From NCBI RefSeq assembly GCF_036898095.1, contig NC_090728.1, forward strand, positions 86,661,171 to 86,725,170: 64,000 nucleotides of DNA, written 5' to 3'. The stretch comes from Palaemon carinicauda (lineage: Eukaryota; Arthropoda; Malacostraca; Decapoda; Palaemonidae). The translations under genes were made by a program, and so were the position numbers. The notes beneath the pieces were generated by a model. It was not told the origin of the DNA, did no database searches, and saw only the letters and a program-made list of their open reading frames with translations. Shown one piece after another: positions 22,077-33,855 of this stretch (within the stretch, counting starts at the first letter, position 1; the number at the start of each line of letters is the position of its first letter).

Positions 22077-22740
22077 CATGCTTCCAGGGAGGGTAAATGG
22101 TTCCGCTTCAGTCGCTAACCCCGTCTGTTGCCACACCTGCTCCCATAGACCTTGGGCTTTGTTGCAAGACATGCAGTCCAAGCTTAGTCCTTGATAGAGG
22201 ATTTTTTACGGAGAAGACCCTTCTTGCCAACGACCTTCCTACCGGTTGGTTGTACGCCCTGTTGACGCTGAGGTATCCTACTCACGTCCGCCAGTTGAGA
22301 TGGTTCCTCCACCGGTGCGACCCAGTGTGGGTTGCCAGTCGCACGTTGATGTTATGCTACTCTCGGAGGTGGTTGTGGACGTTCAGTGTGTCACTGGGAA
22401 GACGTTCAACAACCAGCAGAGGTGACTTGTTGTGACGCAGTGCGGCAACCTCAGCAACCCGATAAGGGGTTGTCTGTACTACCCAGACAGTCTAGACAGT
22501 TTCGAGTTGTCGCTGTACTTCCTCGCTTCCCCATGGTTGACAGTTCACAGATTGTGCAGCAGTACCATGATCTTGTGTCCGGCTCCGTCACGCATCCACC
22601 AGTGCGACCGGATTCAGCGAGTCAGACGTTGCCCACTCCGTTGCCGTTTCCTCATCAGTTTCGGATGAGGAACCCTCTGATGAGGACATGGCTGAACAAG
22701 AAGATCAATCCCCAGCCCTGCTATCCATCCAGAAGATGCT
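22077..22740 (+). other. E3 replacement block in place of the RT core
   Basis: Between GCTTCCAGGGAGGG and AGAAGATGCTGAAG, where E7 has about 600 bp of RT, E3 has a gag-like, Pro/Ser-rich segment resembling ORF1 (TPSVATPAPIDLG; EEPSDEDMAEQEDQ). The same block is in E4 and E5. The catalytic YLDD motif is absent. Confidence 0.75.
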
Positions 22741-23690
22741 GAAGAAGGAATACGGCCCTGTCAGGATGTGGATGAGTCTGGTTAGGACACTGTCATCCGT
22801 GGTGCATTTGGTGTCACTTGGAAGACTACACCTCCGTCCTCTTCGGTTTCATCTAGCTCTTCACTGGAAAAGGACAAGACGCTAGAAGCGGTCTCGATCC
22901 CGGTTTCCGGAAGATAAGTCTGGTCTAACCTGAGGAAAGGACTTTATCAACCTTAGAGAGGGTCTTCCCCTGACTGTTCAGACTCCCAACCACGTTCTCT
23001 TCTCAGACGCATCGGACGTAGGCTGGGGTGCGACCTTAGGCGGTAGGGAATGCTCGGGATTATGGAACTCGCGTCAAAGGACAATGCATTTTAACTGCAA
23101 GAAGCTTCTGGCAGTAAGTCTGACCTGGAAAAGCTTCAGGTCTCTCCTTCAAGACAAAGTAATGGAGGTCAACACGGACAACTCCCTGCTTTGATGTTCA
23201 TCTCCTAGCAAGGAGGGACCTACTCTCTGACATGGTGCGAGTTCGCTAGTGACCTCCTCTCCTGTTCAACAGGTCTAGACTTTTCACTAGTAACAAATTT
23301 CTTCCAAGGCAACTTGAATGTCTTAGCAGTTTGTCTCAGTAGGAAGGGACAATAATTCCAACATAATTGGACCCTCCACAGAGATGTATGCAAGAGACTT
23401 TGGGTCACCTGGGGCCATCCAACCATAGATCTCTTCGCAACCTCGATGTCCAAGAGGCTCTCAACAGACCCAGCAGTGGTTCTTTTAGATGCCTTTCTAC
23501 TAGATTAGTCTCATCTAGATCTATATGCATTCCCTCCGTTCTAGTTTGTCAACAAGGGACTGCAGAAGTTCGCCTCTCACGTTGGGACAAAGTTGACACT
23601 AGTTGCTTCCCTCTGGCCCGCGAGAGAATAACTTACCGAGGTACTTCGATGGCTAGTAGACGTTCCCAGAACTCTTCCCCTAAGGGTGGA
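22741..23690 (+). pseudogene. E3 RT tail, RNase H and methyltransferase-like domain
   Basis: Reads LFSDASDVGWGATLGGREC at about 22998 (RNase H first Asp) and, with errors, the rest of RNase H. The following domain has TIDLFATSMSKRL, but the inner part is shortened after SPSVL. RNase H degrades the RNA strand of the replication intermediate. Frames change several times, so no full product can be made. Confidence 0.75.
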
Positions 23691-24800
23691 CCTGCTACGT
23701 CTGCCACGCGTAAGAAGGTACTCCAAGGCCTCCACGCTCTTCGTCTCACTGCCTTCAGAGTATCTAAAGACTCTTGAGAACTAGAGGTTTTTCGAAGGAG
23801 GCAACCAGAGCGATTGTTAGAGCAAGGAGAACATCCACCCTTAGAGTCTACCAATCGAAGTGGGGAATCTTCCTAAACTGGTGCAAGTCAGTATCCGTAT
23901 CCTCGACCAGTACCTCTGTAACTCAAATAGCTGACTTCCTCTTATATCTGAGAAAAGAGCGATCTCTTTCAGCTCCCACTTTCAAGGGTTACAGAAGCAT
24001 GTTGGCATCAGTCTTCCGTCACAGAGGCTTAGATCTTTTTAACAATAAAAGATCTACAGGACCTCCTTAAGTCTTTTGAGACCACGAAGGAGCGTCGTTT
24101 GGTTACACCTGGTTGGAATTTAGACGTGGTTCTAAGATTCCTTATGTTAGACAGGTTCGAACCACTTCAATCAGCCTCCCTGAAAGATCTCACCTTTAAG
24201 ACTCTTTTCCTGATATGCTTTACCAGCTAAAAGAGTCAGTGAGATTCATGCCTTCAGCAAGAACATCGGATTTTCATCCGAAACGGCTACATGTTCTACA
24301 TCTTGGTTTTCTAGCCAAACACGAGCTGCCTTCTCGGCCTTGACCAATATCGTTCGTTATTCCAAACTTATCGATATGGTTGGAAATGAACTAGAAAGAG
24401 TATTATGTCCTGTAGAGCTCTTAAGTTCTATTTTAAAAACCTTTATGGGGCCCGTCTGAAGCTTTATGGTGTTCAGTTTAAGAATTCATCTTTGCCTATG
24501 TCAGAGAATTCTTTATCCTATTATTTTCAGACTGTTAATACGAGAAGCTCATTCCCTTCTGAATGAGGAAGACCAAGCTTGGCTGAAGGTAAGGACACAC
24601 GAAGTTAGAGCTATCACAGCTTCCGTGACCTTTTAATGAAATAGATCTCTGCAAAATATTTTCGACGCAACCTTTTGGAAAAGCTAATCAGTGTTCGCGT
24701 CTTTTATTTTAAGACTGTCCAGTCTCTTTACGAGAACTGCTACACTCTGGGACCATTCGTAGCAACGAGTGCAGTAGTGGTGGGGGCTCCACCACTACAA
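23690..24800 (+). pseudogene. E3 tyrosine recombinase, broken
   Basis: An N-terminal SAM-like core-binding region is visible (RARGFSKEATRAIVRARRTS, then TSVTQIADFLLYLRKERSLS, GYRSMLASVFRHRGLDL). The catalytic half is scattered over frames: AKRVSEIHAFSKN (Arg), THEVRAITAS (His-x-x-Arg) and the terminal Tyr region near 24700. Several single-base indels relative to E5 and E7. Confidence 0.8.
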
Positions 24801-25195
24801 TTCCCTAATTCCAGAACCTTTTTAATCTTTCTCTTGAAATATTTCTGGGTTGTCCGGAAGGCTAAGAAGCCTTCCGCATCCTGGTTGATTTGGCGGGTGG
24901 TCAAATTCTTTCTTGAGAAGCGCCTAGATTAGAGGTTGTGATGAGGTCCTTTAGTATGGGTTGCAGCCCTTAATACTTCAGCACCTAGGAGTCGCTCAGC
25001 ATCCTAAGAGGATCGCTAGGCTCAGTAAGGAAGACGTACTTTAAAAGGCAGAGTAATGGTTCAAGTCGACTTCCTTACCAGGTACTTATTTATTTTATGT
25101 TTGTTATTTTGAATAACGGCTAAAATAAGATACGGGATACTTAGCTTCTTTGTTAACATGTATGCTGGTCTCCACCCACCACCCTGGGTGTGAAT

Positions 25196-25288
25196 CAGCT
25201 ACATGATCATCGGGTAAGATTAATATTGAAAAATGTTATTTTCATTAGTAAAATAAATTTTTGAATATACTTACCCGATGATCATGAA
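25196..25288 (+). repeat. E3 internal complementary region
   Basis: Joins the complement of the left end (CATGATCATCGGGTAAGATT) to the complement of the right end (TGAATATACTTACCCGATGA). In DIRS elements this region templates the junction of the circular DNA. Confidence 0.85.
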
Positions 25289-25330
25289 TTTAAGGACCCG
25301 CCCTTCCTCCCCATAGAGAACCAGTGGACC

Positions 25331-25527
25331 GAGGAGAAAATTGAGTTCTTGTTGACAAGAAGTACTTGAGTGCCTACTCACAGATGGCGCTGTTGTGTAC
25401 ACCCCCACCTGTATAGCGATCGCTGGCGTATCCCGACCATAGATTTCTGTCGGGCAACAGAGTTGACAGCTACATGATCATCGGGTAAGTATATTCAAAA
25501 ATTTATTTTACTAATGAAAATAACATT
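25331..25527 (+). repeat. E3 right inverted terminal repeat
   Basis: Complement of 19086-19254 with an extra AT-rich outer end (TTTACTAATGAAAATAACAT). Confidence 0.88.
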
Positions 25528-25847
25528 TTTCCTCTATATATTTTATATCTCAACCGCCTTTATTAGGCCTCTTCGATTAGCTTTCCATTTATAATAAACA
25601 TCAAGATAAATTTTAATGATTTGTTTATATGCGACCTTTCCTGAGAGTAGGCGGTCCTAACTTGGAAACCGAAGTTAAACAACGTTGAGCCCTTTCAATC
25701 GTAAATAACTTTTACAGAGCTAATGATTTAAAACTTATTAAATGAATATTTTTTAGTAGATATTTTATGAAAGATTTTCTTTGAATAGTCTTCGTACTGT
25801 TTCAAAGATGAACTAACGTTTAGTTTATTTATGCTACGCAGTTTGCG

Positions 25848-25866
25848 CTCTATCGTTACGATAGAG
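25848..25866 (+). other. Conserved leader hairpin in E2
   Basis: CTCTATCGTTACGATAGAG, a perfect 8-base stem with a TTA loop, shared by E2, E4, E5 and E6. It precedes the GA tract. Confidence 0.65.
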
Positions 25867-25950
25867 AGAGAGAGTATCACGGTTTCACTTTGCAGAAAGA
25901 GTAAATCGATTCTGACGTTTTGTTCATTCTTCTTTCAAAGCTTAAATGTT

Positions 25951-25954
25951 TTAA
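25951..25954. repeat. TTAA target site of the piggyBac-like element (left)
   Basis: TTAA here and at 33689-33692. E5 has the unbroken equivalent ATGTTTTAAATTCTA near 41570. Confidence 0.88.
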
Positions 25955-26368
25955 CCCTGGAAAGGTATGATGGGTCGTTTGCGACCCCTACAGCATTTTC
26001 AAAACCTGTTTTTTCTCCATAAATCATCAGCTGTCTCGAATATGGAAGTGATCGACCTGCAAGGGGTGACTAGTCTACATGCCATTGTCTGCTTTAGGAC
26101 TGAATTTCGTCTAACTTCCCTCCTTCCCCGTTTTTTTACCCCCCCTCAGGGGTCGACCTCGACCCTGAATACCTTTATAGGGGTAAGTGATCAAACAGCA
26201 AAGTTATTACATAATTATAAATTGTCGAACAGTGTTGATACTTGTTTGGTTCTTTATAGTTGGAAAGTGTGGGTGGATGGTGTGTCTACCACTTGCATGA
26301 CATTGGTTTTGGCTTAGATGCCATATATTGCCATGAGGTCCATTTTCCCTCAAATGCTAATTTTTTAT

Positions 26369-26545
26369 TTTTCAATATTAAACTTACCCGATGATCATAT
26401 AGCTGTCAGCTCTGCTGCCCGACAGAAAAACCTACGGGCGGAATACGCCAGCAATCGCTATACAGGTGGGGGTGTACATCAACAGCGCCATCTGTCAAGT
26501 AGGTACTCAAGTACTCGATGTCAACATAGAACCAAATTTTCTCTC
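26369..26545 (+). repeat. E4 left inverted terminal repeat
   Basis: Contains CCCGATGATCATATAGCTGT and CCTACGGGCGGAATACGCC; complement at 32559-32765. Confidence 0.88.
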
Positions 26546-27121
26546 TGTCGTGCCACCGGCAAGACCTACTAAATACGCTGTTACTAACTGGATTTGTTTT
26601 CACAACGATTTGGTGAAGTACACTATTCCAGTTTTGAGCTTTCGCTATGCAGGGGTTTTATCTTCATCTCAAAACTTGAACTCGTTTTGGATAGATTTAA
26701 TTATGGTGACGAAGAGAGTATGGACTCTCTTTCACTTTTAAATGGCCGACCCTTCCCTTAGACGGAAGTGTGTTTAGGTTTTTGGTAATTTTGCTTAACA
26801 TGTTATAGATCTATATTTTATATCTCTCCGCCTTTATAGGCCTCTTCGATTAACTTTCCATTTATTATAAACATATAACAATAAATTTTTATGTTTGTTT
26901 ATATGCGACCTTTCCTGATAGTAGGCGGTCCTTACTTGGAACCGAAGTTAATTAACATTGAGCCCGTTATATCGTATTTAACCTTTAAAGAATTTAATAC
27001 TTTTTAAATTTTAATGTTTTATGAAAGAATTTCTTTGATAGTCTCGTACTGTTTTCAAAGATGAACTAACGTTTAGTTTTTAGTCTACGCAGTTGTTGAC
27101 GTTCAGGACGTTCAACATGCG

Positions 27122-27140
27122 CTCTATCGTTACGATAGAG
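27122..27140 (+). other. Conserved leader hairpin in E4
   Basis: CTCTATCGTTACGATAGAG, identical to that of E2. Confidence 0.65.
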
Positions 27141-27721
27141 AGAGAGTGTATCACGGTTTCACTTTGCAGTAAGAGTAAACCGATTCTGGTGTTTCGTTCA
27201 TTCTTTCTTAGCTTAAATGGTTTAAATTCTAAATTAAGGAACTTTTTATTTGGAAAACCTTTCAGTTTTTTCCTTTAGCAAATAACATGTTTTAACGATA
27301 TATAATTGGGCTCTTCTCTCAGGTGCGAAATCAAGAGAGAAAGAGAGAGAGAGATAGAGACGGAGGGAGAGAGAGGAGAATAAACGTTTCGTTCAAGCTG
27401 GTAACGTTGTTCTCATTTTTTTTACTCTCCTCCCTAGTCGCTGTAGGGGAAGAAGGTAAAACGTTTCTAGGGTTTTATTCTTGTTCCCAGGCTATGTGCG
27501 GTGAGAGATTGTAAACGTAGTTTATTTGATCTAGTGTTTAGTCTCTTTCCCAGCCACTGAATTCTTTATCTTTATTTATGTTTTCTGTTGCATTGTACGA
27601 CTGTGTTCGCAATTACTACCTTTTAATGAAGGATAGGATTGCGTGTTTCAGCTAGAAATCAGTTAAAGTTTCGATTTCAGTGAAATAAGTGCAAAACAGA
27701 AAATCAAAGTGATAAAGTGAT

Positions 27722-29345
27722 ATGCGCAAAGTGTTACAGTGTTGCGTCCGAGGGTTTGTCTGTTCGTGCCAGTCGTTCACCTAGTCCGGGACCTCTTACA
27801 AGCTCCCAAGCCCAGGGGAGAAGTACAGTAATGTCGAACGACTTATGAGTTCCACAGGCCTTGATCAACGAACAGACGTTTTTTTTCCCTCCGTGGTTTC
27901 GGGCGTATCTACCCAAGATCGCCCCACCCACACAAAGACGAGAGAGCCCATTTATTCCTCGTCTGCGGAAGAGGTTTCTCGTAAGAAACCATGGACCACA
28001 TCTCGCAGCTTTTTAAGTGCAAGTCGGTCCCTTCCGCGCAAGTCCAACGGCCCAGGTGTAGCCACTGGGTCAGTTCGGACTCGCTGCAGTCATCCGACGA
28101 CTGCACACCTCCCAAGAGAGGCAAGGTGGTACCGCAACAGGCAGTAACTCCGTCTGTTGCCGCACCAGCTGTTTTAGACCCTCAGTCACAACGGACAGTA
28201 GCTCCGTCTGTTGCCGCTTTTGTAGACCCTAAGTGGTCTTTACTGCAGTCTATGCAGACTCAGTTAGCTGCGCTTATGCAGGAGTTTCGTGCGGAGAAGG
28301 TTGACTCTGCTCCCGTTAGCCTACATCCTGCCACGGTTGTGCGGCCAGCTCACGCTGAGGCTGCCTGCTCCCACACTCCGGCTGTGGAGAGCTCCACCTC
28401 CGATGCGCAGTCGACCCTGCCAGACGCATGTTGACGTTAACCGACGTGCGGCACCCTCCGTTGACATGCGTGAGCTACCGCATCAGCAGTGGGAAGGTGG
28501 AGTCAAGCTGCCGTGTTTTGACGCGATGCGTTAGTTTCCGCAACCCACGGCAGTCCCCACCACGCACCACCACTCCGCTTTGGTTGTTGCCTGCTCCCAC
28601 ACTCCGACTGCGGAGAAGGTTGACGATGCACCCGTTTGCCTACAACCTGCCACGGTTGTGCACCCAGCAGACGCTGCGGCTGCCTGCTCCCACACTCTTG
28701 TTGTGAGAGCTCCTCCACCCATGCGCAGTCGACCCTGCCAGACGCATGCTGACTCCCACAGACACACGGAGCACTCCGTTGCCGTGCGTGAGCTACCACA
28801 AGCTGCCGTGTTTTGACATGGTGTGTCAGCCTCCGCAACCCACTGTGGTTACCGCCACTCGCCCGCAACAGACTAGTCAGTTAGGAGTTGAGGCTTCCCC
28901 ACACAGCTTTGGTTGTTGCCAGCTCACAGACTGTCAAGCAGTTACATAACGTTGCCTTCTGGTCTGCTACTAATGCACCAGTGCTGTATGTCCTCACGCA
29001 CCTGTTGTGGTTGACAGTTCAGTTTTTTGACAGTTCACAGACTGTCAGGCAGTTACATAACGTTGCCTTCTGGTCTGCTGCTAATGCACCAGTACTGTAT
29101 GTCCTCACGCACCTGTTGTGGTTGACAATTCAGTTTTTGACAGTTCACAGACTGTCAAGCAGTTACATAACGTTGCCTTCTGGTCTGCTGCTTATGCACC
29201 AGTGAGACCCTCACTGAGATAACCTAGCTTTTCTCGGACATGGTTCCTGTAGATGAGAAAGTGCTGTTCTCCCTCCTACTGATATTCCTTTGAGGACTCT
29301 GTCATTTGGAGAGGAGCCTTAAGCTGCTTAGCCTCCTATGGACTT
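27722..29345 (+). pseudogene. E4 ORF1 (gag-like) with triplicated 110-bp unit
   Basis: Begins after the conserved TGCGCAAAGTGTTACAGTG leader end. Readable pieces include DQRTDVFFPSVVSGV, SSAEEVSRKKPWT, RCSHWVSSDSLQ and WSLLQSMQTQLAALMQEFRA. The distal part has three tandem copies of a roughly 110-bp unit encoding SSQTVKQLHNVAFWSATNAP (about 28912-29205). Frame changes break it repeatedly. Confidence 0.72.
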
Positions 29346-29938
29346 TAATTAAAGCATAACAAGGCTTCCAGGGATGGTTAATGGTTCCGCTTGAGTCGCT
29401 AACCCCCTCTGTTGCCACACCTGCTCCCGTAGACCCTAATGGGCTTTGCTGCAAGACATGCAGTCCAAGCTTGTGTCCTTGATAGAGGACGTCCGCCAGT
29501 TGAGGTGGTTCCTCCACCGATGCGACCCAGTGTGGGTTGCCAGTCGCACGTTGACGTTAAGCGACTCTCGGAGGTGGTTGTGGACGTTCAGTGTGTCACT
29601 AGGAAGACGTTCAACAACCAGCAGAGGTGACTTGTTGTGACGCAGTGCGGCAACCTCAGCAACCCGGTAGGGGGTTGACTGCACAACCCAGACAGTCTAG
29701 ACAGTTTCGGGTTGACGCTGTACTTCCTCGCGTCCCCATGGTTGACAGTTCACAGACTGTGCAGCAGTACCATGATATTGTGTCCGGCTCCGTCACGCAT
29801 CCACCAGTGCGACCGGATTCAGCGAGTCAGACGTTGCCCACTCCGTTGCCGTTTCCTCATCAGTTTCGGATGAGGAACCCTCTGATGAGGACATTGCTGA
29901 ACAAGACGATCAACCCCCAGCCCTGCTATCCATCCAGA
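29346..29938 (+). other. E4 replacement block in place of the RT core
   Basis: Same gag-like block as in E3 and E5 (ATPAPVDPNGLCCKTCSPSL; EEPSDEDIAEQDDQPPAL), from GGCTTCCAGGGATGG to AGAAGATGCTGAAG. RT catalytic motifs absent. Confidence 0.75.
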
Positions 29939-30900
29939 AGATGCTGAAGAAGGAACGCTGCCCTGTCAGGCTGTGGATGAGTCTGGTTAGGACACTGTCA
30001 TCCGTGGTTCAATTTGTGTCACTTGGAAGACTACACCTCCGTCCTCTTCTGTATCATCTAGCTTTTCACTGGAAAAGGACAAGACGCTAGAAGCGGTCTC
30101 GATCCCGGTTTCCGGAAAGATAAAGTCTGGTCTGACTTGGTGAAAGGACTTTATCAACCTTTGAAAGGGTCTTCCCCTGACTGTTCAGACTCCCAACCAC
30201 GTTCTCTTCTCGGACGCATCGGACGTAGGCTGGGGTGCGACATTAGGCGGTAGGGAATGCTCGGGATTATGGAACTCGAGTCATAGGACAATGCATTTCA
30301 ACTGCAAGAAGCTACTGGCAGTACGTCTGACCTGGTAAAGCTTCAGGTCTCTCCTTCAAGGCAAATTGGTGGAGGTGAACACGGACAACACCCTGCTTTG
30401 ACGTACATCTCCAAGCAAGGAGGGACCTACTCTCTGACATGGTACGAGTTCGCAAGGGACCTCCTCACCTGGTCAACAGGTCTAGACTTTTCACTAGTAA
30501 CGAGGTTCATCCAAGGCAACTTGAATGTCATAGCAGATTGTCTCAGTAGGAAGGGACAAATAATTCCAACAGATTGGACCCTCCACAAGGATGTATGCAA
30601 GAGACTTTGTGCCACCTGGGACCAGCCAACCATAGATCTCTTCGCAACCTCGATGACCAAGAGGCTCCCAATAGTTTGCTCACCTATCCCGGACCCAGCA
30701 GTAGTTCATATAGATGCCTTTCTACTAGATTGGTCACATCTAGATCTATATGCATTCCCTCCGTTCTAGATTGTCAACAAGGTACTGCAGAAGTTCGCCT
30801 CTCTCGAAGGGACAAAGTTGACGCTAGTTGATTCCCTCTGGCCCGCGAGAGAATAACTCACCGAGGTACTTCGATGGCTAGTAGACGTTCCCAGAACACT
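29939..30900 (+). pseudogene. E4 RT tail, RNase H and methyltransferase-like domain
   Basis: RT tail LRTLSSVVQFVSLGRLH, RNase H start LFSDASDVGWGATLGGREC near 30205, then YISKQGGTYSLTWYEFARD and FIQGNLNVIADCLSRKGQ with the last RNase H Asp. The next domain reads TIDLFATSMTKRL and DAFLLDWSHLDLYAFPPF, then a stop where E5 continues FKIVNKVLQKF. Several frameshifts. Confidence 0.78.
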
Positions 30901-31985
30901 TCCCCTAAGGGTGGACCTGCTACGTCAGCCACGCGTTAAGAAGGTACTCCAAGGCCTCCACGCTCTTCGTCTGACTGCCTTCAGACTATCGAAAGACTCT
31001 CGAGAGCTAGAGGTTTTTCGAAGGAGGCAACCAGAGCGTTTGCTAGAGCAAGGAGAACATCCACCCTTAGAGTCTACCAATCGAAGTGGGAAATCTTCCA
31101 AAACTGGTGCAAGTCAGTATCCGTATCCTCGACCAGTACCTCTGTAACTCAATAGCTGACTTTCTCTTATATCTGAGGAAAGAATGATCTCTTTCAGCTC
31201 CCACTATCAAGGGTTACAGAAGCATGTTGGCATCAGTCTTCCGTCACAGAGGCTTAGATCTTTCCAACAATAAAGATCTACAAGACCTCCTTAAGTCTTT
31301 TGAGACCACGAAGGAGCGTCGTTTGGTTACACCTGGTTGGAATTTAGACGTGGTTCTAAGATTCCTTATGTCAGACAGGTTCGAACCGCTTCAATCAGCC
31401 TCCCTGAAAGATCTCACCTTTAAGACTCTTTTCCTGATATGCTTAACCACAGCTAAAAGAGTCAGTGAGATTCATGCCTTCAGCAAGAACATCGGATTCT
31501 CATCCGAAACGGCTACATGTTCTACAACTTGGTTTTCTAGCCAAACACGAGCTGCCTTCTCGGCCTTGACCAATATTCCAAACTTATCGTATGGTTGGAA
31601 ATGAACTAGAAAGAGTATTATGTCCTGTAAGAGCTCTTAAGTTCTATTTTAAAAACCTTTACGAGGCCCGTCTGAAGCTTTATGGTGTTCAGTTAAGAAT
31701 CCATCTTTGCCTATGTCAGAGAATTCTTTATCCTATTTTATCAGACTGTTAATACGAGAAGCTCATTCCCATCTGAATGAGGAAGACCAAGCTTGGCTGA
31801 AGGTAAGGACACACGAAGTTAGAGCTGTCGCAACTTCCGTGGCCTTTAAACAAAATAGATCTCTGCAAAGTATATTCGACGCAACCTATTGGAAAAGCAA
31901 ATCAGTGTTCGCGTCTTTTATCTTAAGAATGTCCAGTCTCTTTACGAGAACTGCTACACTCTGGGACCATTCGTAGCAACGAGTG
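30890..31985 (+). pseudogene. E4 tyrosine recombinase, broken
   Basis: Pieces in order: RARGFSKEATRAFARARRTS, GYRSMLASVFRHRGLDLSNN, FLMSDRFEPLQSASLKDLTF, TTAKRVSEIHAFSKNIGFSS (catalytic Arg), REAHSHLNEEDQAWLKV, THEVRAVATSVAFKQN (His-x-x-Arg) and YWKSKSVFASF. The frame is lost just before the nucleophilic Tyr (FASFILRM where others have FASFYLKD). It would cut and rejoin DNA to integrate the circle. Confidence 0.82.
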
Positions 31986-32423
31986 CAGTAGTGGTGGGGG
32001 CTCCACCACTACAATTCCCTAATTCCATAACCTTTTTAATCTTTCTCTTGAAATGTTTTATTAATATTTTTGGGTTGTCCGGAAGGCTAAGAAGCCTTTC
32101 GCATCCTACTTGATTTGGCGGGTGGCCAAAGTCATTTCTTGAGAAGCGCCTAGATTAGAGGTTTTGATGAGGACCTTTAGTATGGGTTGCAACCCTTCAT
32201 ACTTCAGCTCCTAGGAGTCGCTCAGCATCCTATGAGGATCGCGAGGCTCAGTAAGGAAGACGTACTTAAAAAGGCAGAGTAATTGTTCAAGTCGACTTCC
32301 TTACCAGGTACTTATTTATTTAATGCTTGTTATTTTGAATAACTGCTAAAATGAAATACGGAATACTTAGCTCATAATGTCAACATGTAATGCTGGCCTC
32401 TACCCACCCCCCTGGGTGTGAAT

Positions 32424-32514
32424 CAGCTATATGATCATCGGGTAAGTTTAATATTGAAAAATGTTATTTTCATTAGTAAAATAAATTTTTGAATATACTT
32501 ACCCGATGATCATA
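32424..32514 (+). repeat. E4 internal complementary region
   Basis: Complements of both E4 ends joined head to tail around AATATTGAAAAATGTTATTT. Confidence 0.85.
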
Positions 32515-32558
32515 AATTAAAGGACCCACCCTTCCTCCCCAATAGAGACCCAGTCGAC

Positions 32559-32765
32559 CGAGGAGAAAATTGGTTCTATGTTGACATCGAGTACTTGAGT
32601 ACCTACTTGACAGATGGCGCTGTTGATGTACACCCCCACCTGTATAGCGATCGCTGGCGTATTCCGCCCGTAGGTTTTTCTGTCGGGCAGCAGAGCTGAC
32701 AGCTATATGATCATCGGGTAAGTATATTAAAAAATTTATTTTACTAATGAAAATAACATTTTTTT
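32559..32765 (+). repeat. E4 right inverted terminal repeat
   Basis: Complement of 26369-26545 plus AT-rich outer extension. Confidence 0.88.
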
Positions 32766-33802
32766 GGGTTTTTTTGCAAATTGTATTTTTTTTCTATTTA
32801 TTTTGAATTTATCTTCAATAATGGCCAGCAGACAGTATTCCCTCGGCATGGATGTCATCAACACACTTCTAATGGAGTTAAAAAGAGATGTTGATGATAA
32901 TATGGAGCTTGCAACCCCATTCTTCATTCCAAGTGGTAGATTGGGCTGTTAGAGTTGTTGCGGTCTGCGGCCATTTTGTTGACATACCCGAAAGGTAAGT
33001 TGGCATATCTCTATATATTCTTGTTCTGTATAGAATTCGTGATATTTTTGTATAATTTAATGCATAAATATCATATTTTATAGGAGATACAATGATTTTC
33101 ATAAGAAATTTACATTGTGAACTAGGCCGTCAAAAAATGACCTTTAGATTTCGCCCCAGTAAATTACATCTTAGTGCACATTTTATTATGTATTTCCGTT
33201 CTAGGATAATATGAGTTTATTCTATAAAAAAATTAGCCTCTTCCTATTTCATTTGGGTACCCAAAAAAATTCATGAAATTTGGACAAATTTTTTTGGCCA
33301 AAAAAATTTACCCTTTTTTTCTCATTTCAGATCTTGACTTCTATGGGTCCAACTCATTTCCAGCAATTTCACGCTGTTGCTTTGCCATCTAAGAAGGTGT
33401 CCCTAAAGGGATTTATGTGTATATGTATATTTCTATTTTTTGTGAATATTTACGTCGTCTTTTTTTTGTATACTTAAATTTTTAATATATTTCCAATAAA
33501 TAGTTATTTAGTAGATGGGTATCATTTATATTTTCAGTAATTTTTAGCATTCTTTGAAGTATTTTTAGCAAGTCAAACAATACAGATTGATGCATAACTA
33601 AATTTTTCCTGAATTTTTTTCGGAGTCGGGGTCGTTCACGACTGAGTATACCCTTAAAGGGGTGTCAGAGTAGCATACCTATCCAGGGTTAAATTCTATT
33701 TTAAAGGAACTTTTTAATTGAAAAACCTTTCAGTTTTTTCCTTTGGTCAAATAACCTGTTTATTGACGAAACGTAAGTGGGCTCTTCTCTTCGGTCCGAA
33801 AT

Positions 33803-33804
<2 letters not shown>

Positions 33805-33849
<45 letters not shown>
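33805..33849. repeat. (GA)n tract in the E2 leader
   Basis: About 45 bp of GA. The equivalent position in other copies is a shorter or longer GA tract. Confidence 0.9.

Positions 33850-33855
<6 letters not shown>

Larger units (their letters stand above)
19086..25527 (+). mobile_element. DIRS-like retrotransposon E3 (RT-deleted), inserted in E2
   Basis: Left ITR 19086-19254, ICR 25196-25288, right ITR 25331-25527. It interrupts the E2 leader at TATAGATTTT|CCTCTAT, a site seen unbroken in E7 near 55970. The ITR arms differ at about three or four positions. It belongs to the subfamily with terminal CCCGATGATCAT. Order: ITR, leader, ORF1, replacement block, RT tail, RNase H, methyltransferase-like domain, tyrosine recombinase, ICR, ITR. 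Confidence 0.92.
26369..32765 (+). mobile_element. DIRS-like retrotransposon E4 (RT-deleted), inserted in the piggyBac-like element
   Basis: Left ITR 26369-26545, ICR 32424-32514, right ITR 32559-32765; arms differ at about one position. Inserted in a T-rich stretch (AATTTTTTATTTTT). It is the deepest level of nesting: COPS4 intron > E1 > E2 > piggyBac-like > E4. Layout as E3, sharing with E3 an extra deletion at the end of ORF1. Confidence 0.92.
25955..33688. mobile_element. piggyBac-like non-autonomous element, inserted in E2, split by E4
   Basis: TTAA on both sides and terminal inverted repeats CCCTGGAAAGGTATG against CCCTGGATAGGTATG define a piggyBac-type insertion. Subterminal GGGTCGTTTGCGACCC on the left is a short palindrome; the right has GTCGTGAACGACC. 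Without E4 it is about 1.33 kb (25955-26368 and 32766-33688). No transposase catalytic motif is recognised. A short frame starts MASRQYSLGMDVINTL at 32821, followed by donor-like AAGGTAAGT near 32990, but it matches nothing I know. It was probably moved in trans. Confidence 0.85.

Noticed and set aside
32764..32952. Open frame in the piggyBac-like element as a transposase exon
   Set aside because: No DDD motif or Cys-rich tail; 43 residues from the ATG are too little to assign.
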